Of a stretch of 64,000 nt of DNA, positions 17,190 through 26,948 are shown piece by piece (the stretch's first letter is position 1; each line of letters begins with the position of its first letter). The position numbers were made by a program, and so were the translations under genes. This stretch comes from Granulicella arctica (GTDB taxonomy: Bacteria > Acidobacteriota > Terriglobia > Terriglobales > Acidobacteriaceae): contig NZ_JAGTUT010000001.1 of the NCBI RefSeq assembly GCF_025685605.1, positions 3,596,001-3,660,000 on the forward strand, given 5' to 3'. The notes under the pieces were generated by a model that was not told where the DNA came from, did no database searches, and saw nothing but the letters and a program-made list of their open reading frames with translations.

Positions 17190-18275
17190 TCAAGCGCCGA
17201 TGAAGCGAGCGTAGAGAGTGCGTGCGACCGTTATGTCTGTCGTGCCCTGGATAACGGCCCGGCCATCAGCGAAAAGAGTAAGGGTGTGGGCACCGCGACG
17301 GAAACGCAGCAGGAGATCGTTGAAGCGGAGATCGGCGATGTCGGCATGCTGGGCGAGGCGGGCCTGCATGTAGGTGAAGTTCACAGGGCGGTGGTGCTCG
17401 TGGATTTGAACCGAGTTACGACCGCAGAGGGTGATGTGTGGGCGGCCCTCTCCTGCCAGATGGGTGAAGGTGCGCTGCCCGCAGACGGTGCAGGCCGGGT
17501 TGGGCCGGGCGTTGCTGATGGCAGAGTGTTCACTGGTCCAGAGGTCGTAGGAGAGCAGGGTGCGGCGCATGGCTTCGGGCTGGCCGGTGAGGAATTTTAG
17601 GGCCTCGGTGACCTGGATGGAGGCGGCGAAGTTGACGGCGGTGGAGAGGATTCCTGAGGTGTCGCAGGTTTCTACGGGACCGGTCGGGGGCTTGGGGAAG
17701 ATGCAGGCGAGGCAGGCGGTGGCGTTTGCGAGCGGGGCGGGAAGGATGTTCATCGTCGCGGCGTAGGCACCGATGGCGGCGGCGTAGATCCAGGGTTTGC
17801 CTTGCTGGACGGCGAAGTCGTTGATGAGGTAGCGGGTTTCGAAGTTATCGGTAGCGTCGAGGATGATGTCGGCTGGAGCTAGAAGCTCGGCGATGTTGGC
17901 TGGGACGAGATCGGCGATGTGGGGGTTCACGGTTACGTCGGAGTTGAAGAGGGCGATCTTGCGGCGGGCTGCCTCTGCTTTCGGAAGCGAGTTGCGGGCG
18001 TCCTCCTCGTCGAAGAGGACCTGGCGCTGGAGGTTAGAGGCTTCGACGAAGTCGCGGTCGATGAGGGTGAGGGTGCCGACGCCAGCGCGGGCGAGGAGCG
18101 AGGCCGCTGCGGCTCCCGTCGCTCCAACGCCGACAATCGCGACGTGGGCGGCGGCAAGACGACGCTGGCCAAGGGCTCCGATGGCGGGGAACAGGATCTG
18201 GCGAGAGTAGCGATCTTCAGTCGCGATGCCTGAAGAACGCGGTGTATCGAAGGTAGGGGTAGCAGCGTTGGTCAT
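17190..18275 (-). CDS. moeB: MoeB/ThiF-type adenylyltransferase (E1-like)
   Basis: A 361-residue E1-like enzyme that adenylates the C-terminus of a ubiquitin-like sulfur carrier such as MoaD or ThiS. RYSRQILFPAIGALGQRRL opens the fold; the nucleotide loop is VGVGATGAAAASLLARAGVG, then IDRDFVEASNLQRQVLF, LDATDNFETRYLIND, and the active-site Cys in ETCDTSGIL. Zinc ligands are CLAC and CTVC. The last 80 residues form an extra domain (LFADGRAVIQGTTD near the end), not a rhodanese. MoaD and MoaE are encoded at 34.6-35.3 kb, so molybdopterin synthesis is the likely pathway; ThiF cannot be excluded. A TTG at 18293 is an alternative start. Confidence 0.8.
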   Translation of the reverse strand: MTNAATPTFDTPRSSGIATEDRYSRQILFPAIGALGQRRLAAAHVAIVGVGATGAAAASLLARAGVGTLTLIDRDFVEASNLQRQVLFDEEDARNSLPKAEAARRKIALFNSDVTVNPHIADLVPANIAELLAPADIILDATDNFETRYLINDFAVQQGKPWIYAAAIGAYAATMNILPAPLANATACLACIFPKPPTGPVETCDTSGILSTAVNFAASIQVTEALKFLTGQPEAMRRTLLSYDLWTSEHSAISNARPNPACTVCGQRTFTHLAGEGRPHITLCGRNSVQIHEHHRPVNFTYMQARLAQHADIADLRFNDLLLRFRRGAHTLTLFADGRAVIQGTTDITVARTLYARFIGA

Positions 18276-18311
18276 GGGTGGGGAAGCTTCCAAAGCGGAG
18301 CTTCATTTCAT

Positions 18312-18317
18312 AGTATA
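18312..18317 (-). promoter_or_regulatory. -10 box upstream of the MoeB-like gene
   Basis: TATACT on the minus strand, about 36 bases before ATG 18275. No good -35 box is seen 16-18 bases further upstream, so the call rests on the -10 box and its position. Confidence 0.35.
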
Positions 18318-18477
18318 AAGACGGTCGGGGCGACGATTTGTATCCGGGTGACGATGCAGCTACTTTCAGCATCCAAATGCCGAATGACTAAAGCTTGAAG
18401 ACCAGGCAGCCGTGGTTGCGTTGGCTATGGGTGGGACAGGCCCTGTCACAGGGGCTTTTCGGAAAGAGGAAATAACG

Positions 18478-21400
18478 GTGGGTGCGCGGTGGTCAGTTGA
18501 GAGCGAGCAGGCGGTAGTACCCGTGCGAACTCTTCTGCGTCTTGCGATTGCCTGCTGGTTGGGTTTCCTGTCCTTGTCAATTGCAGCTGGTCAGGGAATT
18601 CCAGCGCCATCGAGTCCTGGTCCGGTGGCTCCTGGCGGCCGCCCTGATCTCGTTCCAAACGCTTCTACGCAAGCCCCTGTGCGTCAGGCTGAGCCAGGTG
18701 ACGCACAGAACACAGCAGCGACTCAAGACGCTCCAGCGGTGCCATCGCTTGCCGCTACGATCTGGCAGTTTAAAGGTCTCCATGTAGATGCGATTCGCTT
18801 TGAAGGCGTGACGTTTGATCCGGGCGACACGCTGCCGAACGAGTTAGCGCAGAAGGCGGGCGAGCCGCTTGACCCCCAAAAGGTGCGACTCAGCCTGAGA
18901 AGGCTTTTCAAGAGCGGGCGCTACCGGGATATCGATGTTCGGAGTCTTCGGCAGGGTGATTCGGTGACGCTGGTGTTTGGCGGGACCCCGCGCTACTACG
19001 TCGGGCGGGTTGTGATTCAGGGGGTCAAAGAAGAGCGGCTGGCGTCGCTGCTGGAGTTTGGAACGAAGCTTGATCCGGGGACGGCGTTTTCTGAAGAGAT
19101 GATCGATGCTGGCGTCGAAGGGATCAAGCAGGTTCTGCAGCAGAACGGTTTCTTTCAGCCGACGGTCGTGGCCGTATCGACGATCGACGCTGCGAACCAG
19201 CAGGTGGATGCGACGTATACGGTGAACATTGGGCCGCAGGCGCGCATTGGCCAGGTAACGCTGCAGGGGAGCGACCCCGGGCTTACGGAGGCCGAGTTCC
19301 GCAAGAAGGGTAAGTTGAAGCGTAAGGCGAAGGTGACGCGTGACACGACGAGCAACGCGTTGACGAAGCTGCGAGCGGAGTACCAGAAGAAGGATCGTCT
19401 GGAAGCTACGGCGGCGCTCACGAAGTCAACGTATGACCCGACGCGTCGGCAGATTGACTACCAGTTCACAGCGAGCCAAGGGCCGCTGGTGAAGGTTATT
19501 ACCGAGGGCGCGAAGTTTTCGAAAAGTCGATTGCACCTGCTCGTTCCCGTGTTCGAAGAGGGCACGATCGACAACGATCTGTTGAACGAAGGTACGCACA
19601 ATATTAAAGATTACCTGCAGCAGCAGGGATTCTTCGATGTGACGGTCGAGGTGAAGGTGATAGGCGGGGGGACGCCGAATGAGCAGGTTGTGTACTCGGT
19701 CAATAAGGGCACGAAGCACAAGGTGATGGCCGTTACGCTGAATGGCAATAAATACTTCAACAATGACACCTTGCGGGAACGCATGCGGGTTCAAAAAGCC
19801 GATGCCTACATGCCTGCTGGGCGGTTCAGCCCGTCGCTGCTTACGGCCGATGGTAACTCGATTCAATCGCTCTATCGTGCGAATGGATTTAATGAGGCAA
19901 AGGTTACTTCGAAGATCGAGGATATTGACGAGGGTCCGCAGGGTAAGCCGCTCAAGGTTGCTGTGATCAAGGTGGCTTTGACGATTGTGGAGGGACCTCA
20001 GCAGAAGTTTGGGGTGATTAAGCTTACGGGGGTAGACCCCACGCGCATGAAGGCGGTGACGCCCCTGTTGAATGCACAGGAGGGTCAGCCTTTCTCGCTG
20101 ATTACGCTTTCGGGTGATCGTGACGAGGTGCTGAGCTATTACGTGAGCAACGGTTTTGACCAGGCACGGATTGAGATCAAGCAACAGAAGGAAGGCGCTG
20201 ATCCGACGCGGACGGATGTGACGTTGAATGTCACGGAAGGACAGCAAATCTTTATCAATCATGTGCTGCTGTCGGGCGTGATTCGCACGAAGCCCAAGGT
20301 GGTGCAGGACCAGTTGCGCGTTCACCCCGGCGACCCTCTGGACGAGAGCGCTCTTCTTCAAACGCAGCGTAATCTTTACAATCTTGCGTTGTTCAACGAG
20401 GTTGTTGCAGCTCCGCAGAATCCTGCAGGCGCTGCTCCTGAAAAGAATGTGCTGGTACAGGTTACAGAGGCGAAGCGGTGGGATGTGACGTACGGATTCG
20501 GCTTTGAGGCGCAGACGGGAACGCCGACACAAGGCAAAATCTCACCGGCATCCTTGATTCTTCTTTGCGGTGCTAATCCTACTCCGGCCTGCTCAGGGGC
20601 GGGACAGCAGGATGGAAGCGCTGGAGTAAGTCCTCGAGTTTCACTCGACGTCTCGCGGATCAATCTTCGAGGCACGGACGAGTCGTTGACGCTCCATACA
20701 ACGTATGGCCTGCTTGAGAAGGTTGCGACATTGAGCTTCCAGAATCCGCACTTTCTTGGACATCCTCCGCTCAACTTCTCGCTATCGGGTGGGTACTCGA
20801 ACGTGCAGAATATTACGACCTTCCAAGCGTCGACGCTGCAAGGTGATGTTCGCTTGACGCAAAAGGTTCGTAAGACAGACACGTTTATTTATGACTTTCA
20901 GTACAGGCGGGTGTCCGTCAATCCAGCGACTTTGCAGGTTTCTTCGAATCTGATTCCGCAGTTGTCGCAGCCTGTGCGTGTGGGCGGTCCTGGCATTACG
21001 TGGTTCCACGATACGCGGCAGCCTAGTCCGCTGGATGCGACAAAGGGTTCGTACACGTCGGTGCAGGAGTTTATTGCTTCTTCGAAGTTTGGGTCGCAGA
21101 CGGACTTCAACCGGCTGGATATTACTAACTCGACCTACTACCAATTTGGTAAGAAGAAATATGTACTGGCTCGGAACACGCGGCTTGGCTTCGAAAATTC
21201 TTTTGGCGTGAATCCAAATATCTCTTCTGATCCAACCTCAGCGTGCTTTGGCATCCTGCTGGCTACGAACGCAAGCTGCAACCCCGTGCCTTTGCCGGAA
21301 CGGTTGTACGCGGGTGGTGCTACGTCGCATCGCGGATTTGGTATCAATGATGCTGGCCCTCGCGACCTCCAGACCGGGTTTCCGGTTGGTGGATCGGCTG

Positions 21401-21807
21401 CATTGATTAATACCGTCGAGTTGCGACTGCCTCCACCTACTTTGCCCGTTGTCGGCGACAGTGTTTCGTTCGTGGTCTTCCACGATATGGGTAATGCGTT
21501 CAACCATATTGGTGACATGTTCCCCAGCGTGTTGCGTTACCACCAGCCGAATCAGCAGACGTGTGCGAATGTTTCGGGTACGCCTGGCCAGACAAATACC
21601 GTCGGAACATGTGACTTTAATTACTTCTCTCATGCTCTTGGCCTTGGCGCGCGATACAAGACGCCGGTCGGACCGATTCGTGTTGACTTTAGTTACAACC
21701 TCAATCCGCCGGTTTATCCGGTGATCTTCGACTTCAACGGCAGTAACCCATATGAGGGTAAGGCTGGGCACTTTAACTTCTTCTTCAGTATTGGACAGAG
21801 CTTCTAA
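18478..21807 (+). CDS. bamA: BamA/Omp85 outer-membrane assembly protein with seven POTRA repeats
   Basis: An 1109-residue Omp85-family protein that inserts beta-barrel proteins into the outer membrane. A signal peptide (LLRLAIACWLGFLSLSIAAG) is followed by a Pro/Ala-rich linker to about residue 95. I count seven consecutive POTRA units, starting near residues 100, 172, 254, 337, 413, 508 and 591, each a beta-x2-alpha-beta unit with a strand such as VVIQGV, VTLQGS, VTLNGN, IKLTGV or VLLSGV. The barrel begins near 670 (WDVTYGFGFEAQTGTP) and ends in the typical Phe (FFFSIGQSF). Proteobacterial BamA has five POTRAs and about 800 residues. GTG 18478 follows AGAGGA. The operon continues with a SurA-like chaperone and TamB. 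Confidence 0.85.
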   Translation: MGARWSVESEQAVVPVRTLLRLAIACWLGFLSLSIAAGQGIPAPSSPGPVAPGGRPDLVPNASTQAPVRQAEPGDAQNTAATQDAPAVPSLAATIWQFKGLHVDAIRFEGVTFDPGDTLPNELAQKAGEPLDPQKVRLSLRRLFKSGRYRDIDVRSLRQGDSVTLVFGGTPRYYVGRVVIQGVKEERLASLLEFGTKLDPGTAFSEEMIDAGVEGIKQVLQQNGFFQPTVVAVSTIDAANQQVDATYTVNIGPQARIGQVTLQGSDPGLTEAEFRKKGKLKRKAKVTRDTTSNALTKLRAEYQKKDRLEATAALTKSTYDPTRRQIDYQFTASQGPLVKVITEGAKFSKSRLHLLVPVFEEGTIDNDLLNEGTHNIKDYLQQQGFFDVTVEVKVIGGGTPNEQVVYSVNKGTKHKVMAVTLNGNKYFNNDTLRERMRVQKADAYMPAGRFSPSLLTADGNSIQSLYRANGFNEAKVTSKIEDIDEGPQGKPLKVAVIKVALTIVEGPQQKFGVIKLTGVDPTRMKAVTPLLNAQEGQPFSLITLSGDRDEVLSYYVSNGFDQARIEIKQQKEGADPTRTDVTLNVTEGQQIFINHVLLSGVIRTKPKVVQDQLRVHPGDPLDESALLQTQRNLYNLALFNEVVAAPQNPAGAAPEKNVLVQVTEAKRWDVTYGFGFEAQTGTPTQGKISPASLILLCGANPTPACSGAGQQDGSAGVSPRVSLDVSRINLRGTDESLTLHTTYGLLEKVATLSFQNPHFLGHPPLNFSLSGGYSNVQNITTFQASTLQGDVRLTQKVRKTDTFIYDFQYRRVSVNPATLQVSSNLIPQLSQPVRVGGPGITWFHDTRQPSPLDATKGSYTSVQEFIASSKFGSQTDFNRLDITNSTYYQFGKKKYVLARNTRLGFENSFGVNPNISSDPTSACFGILLATNASCNPVPLPERLYAGGATSHRGFGINDAGPRDLQTGFPVGGSAALINTVELRLPPPTLPVVGDSVSFVVFHDMGNAFNHIGDMFPSVLRYHQPNQQTCANVSGTPGQTNTVGTCDFNYFSHALGLGARYKTPVGPIRVDFSYNLNPPVYPVIFDFNGSNPYEGKAGHFNFFFSIGQSF

Positions 21808-21809
21808 CC

Positions 21810-22544
21810 ATGAGCGTGAGCCGGATCACTTTATCGTGGGTGTCTATGAGTGCAGCGATGCTGTATGCGTTGACGCTCGCGCCTGCTGGCTTTGGTCAAG
21901 CTGCCGCTGCGGTGCCGCCGGCGCAGGGAGTGGTCATCGATCAAGTGGTCGCGGTGGTAAATGGCGATCTCGTACTTGAGAGTGATGTGGATGAAGAACG
22001 GCGTTTCCAAGCATTCCAACCGTTTCGGGATCAGACCCAAGCCTACTCGCGAGATAAAACGGTAGAGCGATTGGTAGACAGGACACTGATTCTGCAGCAG
22101 GAGAAGTTGCAGCCGCAACCTCCGATTACGGACGCAGAGGTTAACGAGCAACTGGCTACGTTGCGTAAGGATATTCCGGCCTGCAAGGAGTACAAGTGCG
22201 AGACGGACGCGGGCTGGGATAAGTTTGTCGTGGACCAGGGATTCGTGTTGTCTGAGTTAACGGATCGGTGGCGTGAGCGGATGGAGGTGCTGCGGTTTAT
22301 TGAGCAGCGCTTCAAGATGGGCATTCGGGTTTCGCCTGCAGAGATCAAGGATTATTACGACAAAACGCTGCTGCCTGAGTATGCGCGGCGGAAGGCGACG
22401 CCGCCAAAGCTGGCTACCATCTCGGACCGAATCCAGGAGATATTGCTGCAGCAGCAGGTGGGTGCGTTGCTTGAGGACTGGTTGAAGTCGCTAAAGGCGC
22501 AAGGGTCGGTGCGGATGACGACGCCAGGCGAGGTGACTCCATGA
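21810..22544 (+). CDS. SurA-like periplasmic chaperone without a PPIase domain
   Basis: A 244-residue exported protein. After a signal peptide (to about residue 33) comes IDQVVAVVNGDLVLESDVDEERR, the standard opening of the SurA N-terminal domain, then a helical core (residues about 70-180) and a C-terminal helix, RIQEILLQQQVGALLEDWLKSLKAQG, matching the last helix of SurA. The parvulin PPIase domains that normally sit between them are absent, so only chaperone activity is expected. Two cysteines, CKEYKC, may form a disulphide. The start is two bases after the bamA stop and the stop overlaps the TamB start by ATGA, so the three are translated as a unit. Confidence 0.8.
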   Translation: MSVSRITLSWVSMSAAMLYALTLAPAGFGQAAAAVPPAQGVVIDQVVAVVNGDLVLESDVDEERRFQAFQPFRDQTQAYSRDKTVERLVDRTLILQQEKLQPQPPITDAEVNEQLATLRKDIPACKEYKCETDAGWDKFVVDQGFVLSELTDRWRERMEVLRFIEQRFKMGIRVSPAEIKDYYDKTLLPEYARRKATPPKLATISDRIQEILLQQQVGALLEDWLKSLKAQGSVRMTTPGEVTP

Positions 22545-25500
22545 GCGTTCCAGAGAACGGTTCGGGTACGACTCGTCATCGGTCGCTGTTGGGCAGGATT
22601 ACCCGTCCTATTGCCTGGACGCTGCTTGGAATCTTTTTGCTGATCGTTGTGCTTCTTTGTGGTGCTGCCTGGTATACGACAACGGCGGACTTCCAAAGAC
22701 GTGTGGGCAAGGAAGTCGTTGGTGTTCTCGAGGATGCAACTGGCGGACGCGTCGAGTTGCGGAGTATCAGCTTCAGCCTGCGGCATCTCGCGATTGAGGC
22801 GAATGGGTTAGTCATTCACGGGCTTGAGGGTCCGGATGAGCCTCCGTATCTCTCGGCGGATCGCATCCTGGTGCGCGTGCAGATTATCAACTTCTTTGCG
22901 CATACTGCGGGTGGGGCGGCAGGGCATATTGGGTTGAATCTGCTGCGCGTCGAACAGCCGCATGTGCATTTGATTATCGACAAGAACGGTAAGACGAACC
23001 AGCCGGTGCCGAAGCATCCGAGCACAAGTAATACGCCGGTGATCGATACGCTGCTTGATCTTAAGGCGCACGAGGTTGAACTCGTGAATGGTGTGGCGTT
23101 GTTGAACGATCGCGCAATTCCCTTTGACCTGGCTGCGCGGGATCTGAATGCGCAGGTGCAATATCTTTCGGCGTCAGATCACTACGGCGCTACTATCGAT
23201 TTGAATGATCTTCGGACGAAGATGCAGAAGGAGCCGGAGGCACAGTCGAAGCTGCATATCGAAGCAGAGGTAGGCCGCGATATGGCGGCGTTGAAGAAGT
23301 TTGAGTTCAACACGGGTAAGTCTTCGGTGCTGGAGGCTTCGGGGACGATCAATCATTTTGCGCAGCCGGAGTGGCAAGCGAAGGTAAAGGGTGCGCTGGA
23401 GCTGACGCAGATCTCTGTGCTCTCGGGTTTTGATGGATTGAAGGCCGGGACGGTAGACATTGACCTGAACGGGCATAACTGCACGACGGCTCCTGCTGTG
23501 GCGCAGAAGCATCCGCACTTCTGGGAGTTGCGTCATCGAAAGACAGAGGCGAAGCCAAGTGTGAAGGTGCTGCCGCCTGATCCGGATTGCAAGGCTGGAT
23601 ACCTGCTTGTGGGTTCGGCGAAGCTGCACAATGCGGGCTATGTGGACGAGAATGTACGACTGCACGACATCAACGGTAGTGCACAGCTTCACATCACACC
23701 GACAGAGCTGCTGTTCACAGCATTGACCGGCTATCTGCCGGGCGGTGGTAGCGCGGAAGGTGACCTGCGGATTACGAACTGGCTGGGCGAGGTTCCTGCG
23801 AATGCGCCTGTGACATCACCTACGGTGGCTGGCGCGACGACTACTGCGAACAAGACTGCCAAGGCTCTGAATGCTGCGCCGGTTGTGACGACGAGTAACA
23901 AGTTGCCACCGGTGCAGACGGCGCATGCGTATCTCACCGCTACCGCCTCGAAGATTCCACTGCGGGCGATTATGGAGATTGCCGCTCCTAAGAACTATGG
24001 AGATCTTGGATTCGATACGTCGGTCTCGGGACCGATCCAGGTGGAGTGGGGTGGCCCGGCGACGGAGATTGCTGACACGGTTGAGGTTCAGGCTGATCTG
24101 AAGCTTGCGCCGACTGGTGTGCGGCGTAAGGGTGCATTGTCGGATATTCCTGTGAGTGGGCAGGTGCTAGGCCACTACACCGGAAAGACAGAGGTTGTGC
24201 AGGTGCAGCGGCTTGCGATTCAGACTCCGCAATCGACGCTGACGGCGAGTGGTGTACTGGGCGTAAACAAGGGAGATCCGCTGACAGATTTGCGTGCTGA
24301 CTTGAATGTGCGAGATCTGTCTGAGTATGACCAGCTCCTGCAGACGCTTGGTGTTGCTTCGAATGGAAAGAAGGGCGTCGCGGCGTTGCCGATTGTGCTG
24401 CACGGCGGCGTCTCGTTCAATGGCACTGCCCGGGGGCGGCTTGTTGATCTGGATTTGAAGGGTCACCTCCAGGCTACGCAGCTTGAGGTAAAGCAGGGGA
24501 CTACAGATGTGCAGGTCGACTCGGTGACGGCGGATGCTGAGTATTCTCCGCAGGCTGGACTAGCGGTCGCGACATCGACGATCAAGCGTGGGACTGCTGT
24601 GCTGAATGTGTCGGGCACGGTGCGGCCGCGGCGTGTGGAGCGGCGGCGGGCGGTGACGTATGTCTGGGATGACCAGGTCGCGATTGATGCGAAGGTGCAA
24701 CTTGCGAACGCGCAGGTTGTGGATGTGCTGACGATTGCTGGACAGCAGGCGATTCCGCTGACGGGTGTGCTGAATGTCAACGCGCATGCTGCGGGAACGA
24801 TGAAGAACTTGACGGGTTCCGGCCAGGTCTCGCTGGTGAACGGTGTGGCCTATGGCGAGCCGTATGACTCGGTTGCGGTGGACCTGGCGGTGAAGGGGCA
24901 GGATATTGAGGCGAGCAACGTCGCCTTGAAGCTGCATGGGATGCAGATCACGGGTAACGGCGGCTACGATATGGCGTCCGAGCATCTGCACGGTCATATC
25001 GAAGGTAACTATCTTCAGCTTTCGAAGTTCAAGAGTTTGCAGCAGGCGGGAACGAATGCTGACGGTGTCCTTAGCCTTGTGGCGGATGCAAACGGAACCC
25101 TAACGGAGCCTGGGCTTAAGGCCAATGTGAAGCTCGCAAATCTTACTTTTGATAGCCAGCCGCTTGGTGACCTGGCGGCGAACCTTCACAGCGAGGGTAA
25201 GGTGCTGACCTTTACGGCGCAGTCGACGCTGGTTGGTGCCAGGCTCGACCTTGCGGGACAGACACAGTTGGTGGGTAACTACGATACGCAGGCGAAGTTG
25301 ACGCTGACGGGACTCGATATCGGGAAGCCGCTGGTGCTGTTCTCGCCGTCGAGCACGATCAAGGCTAGTTCGGCGATCAGCGGTGTGGTGACGGTAAGTG
25401 GGCCGCTGGCTACTCCCAAGGCGTTGAGCGGCAATGCAGAGCTGGATAATGTGGATGTTAAGTTGCAGGGGATTGAGTTAAAGGCGGCAGAGCCGATTCG

Positions 25501-26890
25501 CGTTAGCCTTCGCGATGGGATCGCGCATCTCGACCAGATTCACATCACCGGGCAGGATACTGACCTCCATGCGAGCGGCACGGCGCAGGTGTTTGGCGCG
25601 ACCGATCCTAAGGGCGGTGCGTTGGATGTAAAGGCGAACGGCAGCGTGAGTTTCGCGCTGGCGCATACGTTTGACCCCGACATTATTGCGAGTGGTAAAG
25701 CGGAGTTCACGGTTGGGGCAGGGGGCCAGGTCAAGAATCCGGCGTTGACCGGCAAGGTGCAGTTCGAAGGTGTCAACCTTGCGATGGATGGTGTTGCCAA
25801 TGGCTTGACGAATCTGAACGGTACACTTGTCTTCAACGAAGATCGCCTGCAGGTGCAGAACCTGACGGCAACTACCGGTGGTGGGCTGCTGAAGATTGGC
25901 GGCTTTCTGACGTACAAGAATGGCATTTTTGCCGATCTGACTGCGACTGGTGACACAGTGCGTGTGCGACTGAACGGGCTTAGTGCTACGGCGAACGTTG
26001 CGCTTAAACTGCAGGGTGGACCCGACAATCTCTTGCTGAGTGGCAACGTGTTGCTGACTCGGTTTGGTATCGGCGCCGATGTTGACTTTGCGGCCTTTGC
26101 ATCGGCGGGTGGTGTGAGTGCGCCGCCTGATCCTGATGCGCCTACGAACAAGATTCGTATGGATGTTCACATCACGAGTTCGCCGCAACTAGACTTCCAG
26201 AACTCGTATGCGAAGCTGGCTGGAACGGTTGACCTGACAATTCGCGGGACGGTTGCAGACCCTTCGGTACTTGGTCGGATTCAGATTACGGATGGCAGCG
26301 CGACCTTTGCGGGAACGACGTACCAGCTACAGCGTGGTGATATTTATTTCACCAATCCAGTTCGGATCGATCCGGTGATCGACCTGGATGCGACGGCGCG
26401 CGTTGAAAACTACGACGTAACCATTGGGCTGCATGGGACGACTACGAATCTGAAACCAACATATCGATCGGAGCCGCCGCTGAGCGAGGCGGATGTGTTT
26501 GCGTTGCTGGCACTGGGACGGACGCAGGAAGAGGCGCAGCTTTATCAGGAGCAGCAGGTGCAGGCCGGTACCGACCCGACGACAAGTTCGCTGCTTGGCG
26601 GAGCGCTGAATGCAACAGTGAGCAACCGCGTGGAGAAGCTGTTCGGTGTAGGAAGCGTGAAGATCGATCCGGCGTTTGTTGGCACGCTGGGGAACTCATC
26701 CGCGAGGATCACGGTGCAGCAGCAGATCTCGAAGCAGATCACGGCGACGTTTGCGACCAATGTGAACCAGTCGGCTCAGCAACTGATCCAGGTGCAGTAC
26801 AACCTCACTCCGAACAAGTCCGTCGTGGTCACTCGCGATGAGACGGGTGTGTTCAGCATCGTGTATAAGTTGCGTCAGCGCTATCGCTAG
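22541..26890 (+). CDS. tamB: TamB-type AsmA-like transport protein
   Basis: A 1449-residue protein with one N-terminal inner-membrane anchor (TLLGIFLLIVVLLCGAAWY, about residues 28-46) and a very long beta-strand-rich periplasmic region expected to form a hydrophobic groove that bridges to the outer membrane. The N-terminal AsmA-like part has TGGRVELRSISF; the C-terminal TamB (DUF490) domain has ITDGSATFAGTTYQLQRGDIYFTNP, SEADVFALLALGR and VQYNLTPNKSVVVTRDETGVFSIVYKLR in separate blocks. TamB proteins work with TamA/BamA-like Omp85 partners and have been tied to phospholipid transport. The neighbouring bamA suggests that here the seven-POTRA protein is the partner. Confidence 0.88.
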   Translation: MSVPENGSGTTRHRSLLGRITRPIAWTLLGIFLLIVVLLCGAAWYTTTADFQRRVGKEVVGVLEDATGGRVELRSISFSLRHLAIEANGLVIHGLEGPDEPPYLSADRILVRVQIINFFAHTAGGAAGHIGLNLLRVEQPHVHLIIDKNGKTNQPVPKHPSTSNTPVIDTLLDLKAHEVELVNGVALLNDRAIPFDLAARDLNAQVQYLSASDHYGATIDLNDLRTKMQKEPEAQSKLHIEAEVGRDMAALKKFEFNTGKSSVLEASGTINHFAQPEWQAKVKGALELTQISVLSGFDGLKAGTVDIDLNGHNCTTAPAVAQKHPHFWELRHRKTEAKPSVKVLPPDPDCKAGYLLVGSAKLHNAGYVDENVRLHDINGSAQLHITPTELLFTALTGYLPGGGSAEGDLRITNWLGEVPANAPVTSPTVAGATTTANKTAKALNAAPVVTTSNKLPPVQTAHAYLTATASKIPLRAIMEIAAPKNYGDLGFDTSVSGPIQVEWGGPATEIADTVEVQADLKLAPTGVRRKGALSDIPVSGQVLGHYTGKTEVVQVQRLAIQTPQSTLTASGVLGVNKGDPLTDLRADLNVRDLSEYDQLLQTLGVASNGKKGVAALPIVLHGGVSFNGTARGRLVDLDLKGHLQATQLEVKQGTTDVQVDSVTADAEYSPQAGLAVATSTIKRGTAVLNVSGTVRPRRVERRRAVTYVWDDQVAIDAKVQLANAQVVDVLTIAGQQAIPLTGVLNVNAHAAGTMKNLTGSGQVSLVNGVAYGEPYDSVAVDLAVKGQDIEASNVALKLHGMQITGNGGYDMASEHLHGHIEGNYLQLSKFKSLQQAGTNADGVLSLVADANGTLTEPGLKANVKLANLTFDSQPLGDLAANLHSEGKVLTFTAQSTLVGARLDLAGQTQLVGNYDTQAKLTLTGLDIGKPLVLFSPSSTIKASSAISGVVTVSGPLATPKALSGNAELDNVDVKLQGIELKAAEPIRVSLRDGIAHLDQIHITGQDTDLHASGTAQVFGATDPKGGALDVKANGSVSFALAHTFDPDIIASGKAEFTVGAGGQVKNPALTGKVQFEGVNLAMDGVANGLTNLNGTLVFNEDRLQVQNLTATTGGGLLKIGGFLTYKNGIFADLTATGDTVRVRLNGLSATANVALKLQGGPDNLLLSGNVLLTRFGIGADVDFAAFASAGGVSAPPDPDAPTNKIRMDVHITSSPQLDFQNSYAKLAGTVDLTIRGTVADPSVLGRIQITDGSATFAGTTYQLQRGDIYFTNPVRIDPVIDLDATARVENYDVTIGLHGTTTNLKPTYRSEPPLSEADVFALLALGRTQEEAQLYQEQQVQAGTDPTTSSLLGGALNATVSNRVEKLFGVGSVKIDPAFVGTLGNSSARITVQQQISKQITATFATNVNQSAQQLIQVQYNLTPNKSVVVTRDETGVFSIVYKLRQRYR

Positions 26891-26948
26891 ATCACTTTTC
26901 TTGCCGGTAGCGCGTCTCAAAAAGATGGTGCAACTGCGAGGTGATGTG

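Noticed and set aside
17100..17200. Possible ECF promoter (GAACAA and TCTAA) upstream of the sigma factor
   Set aside because: The spacing is about 20 bases, longer than the 16-17 of known ECF promoters, so autoregulation is not supported.
19426..20532. Minus-strand open frame of 368 codons inside bamA
   Set aside because: It lies wholly within the POTRA coding region and has no recognisable motif or binding site; codon structure favours bamA.
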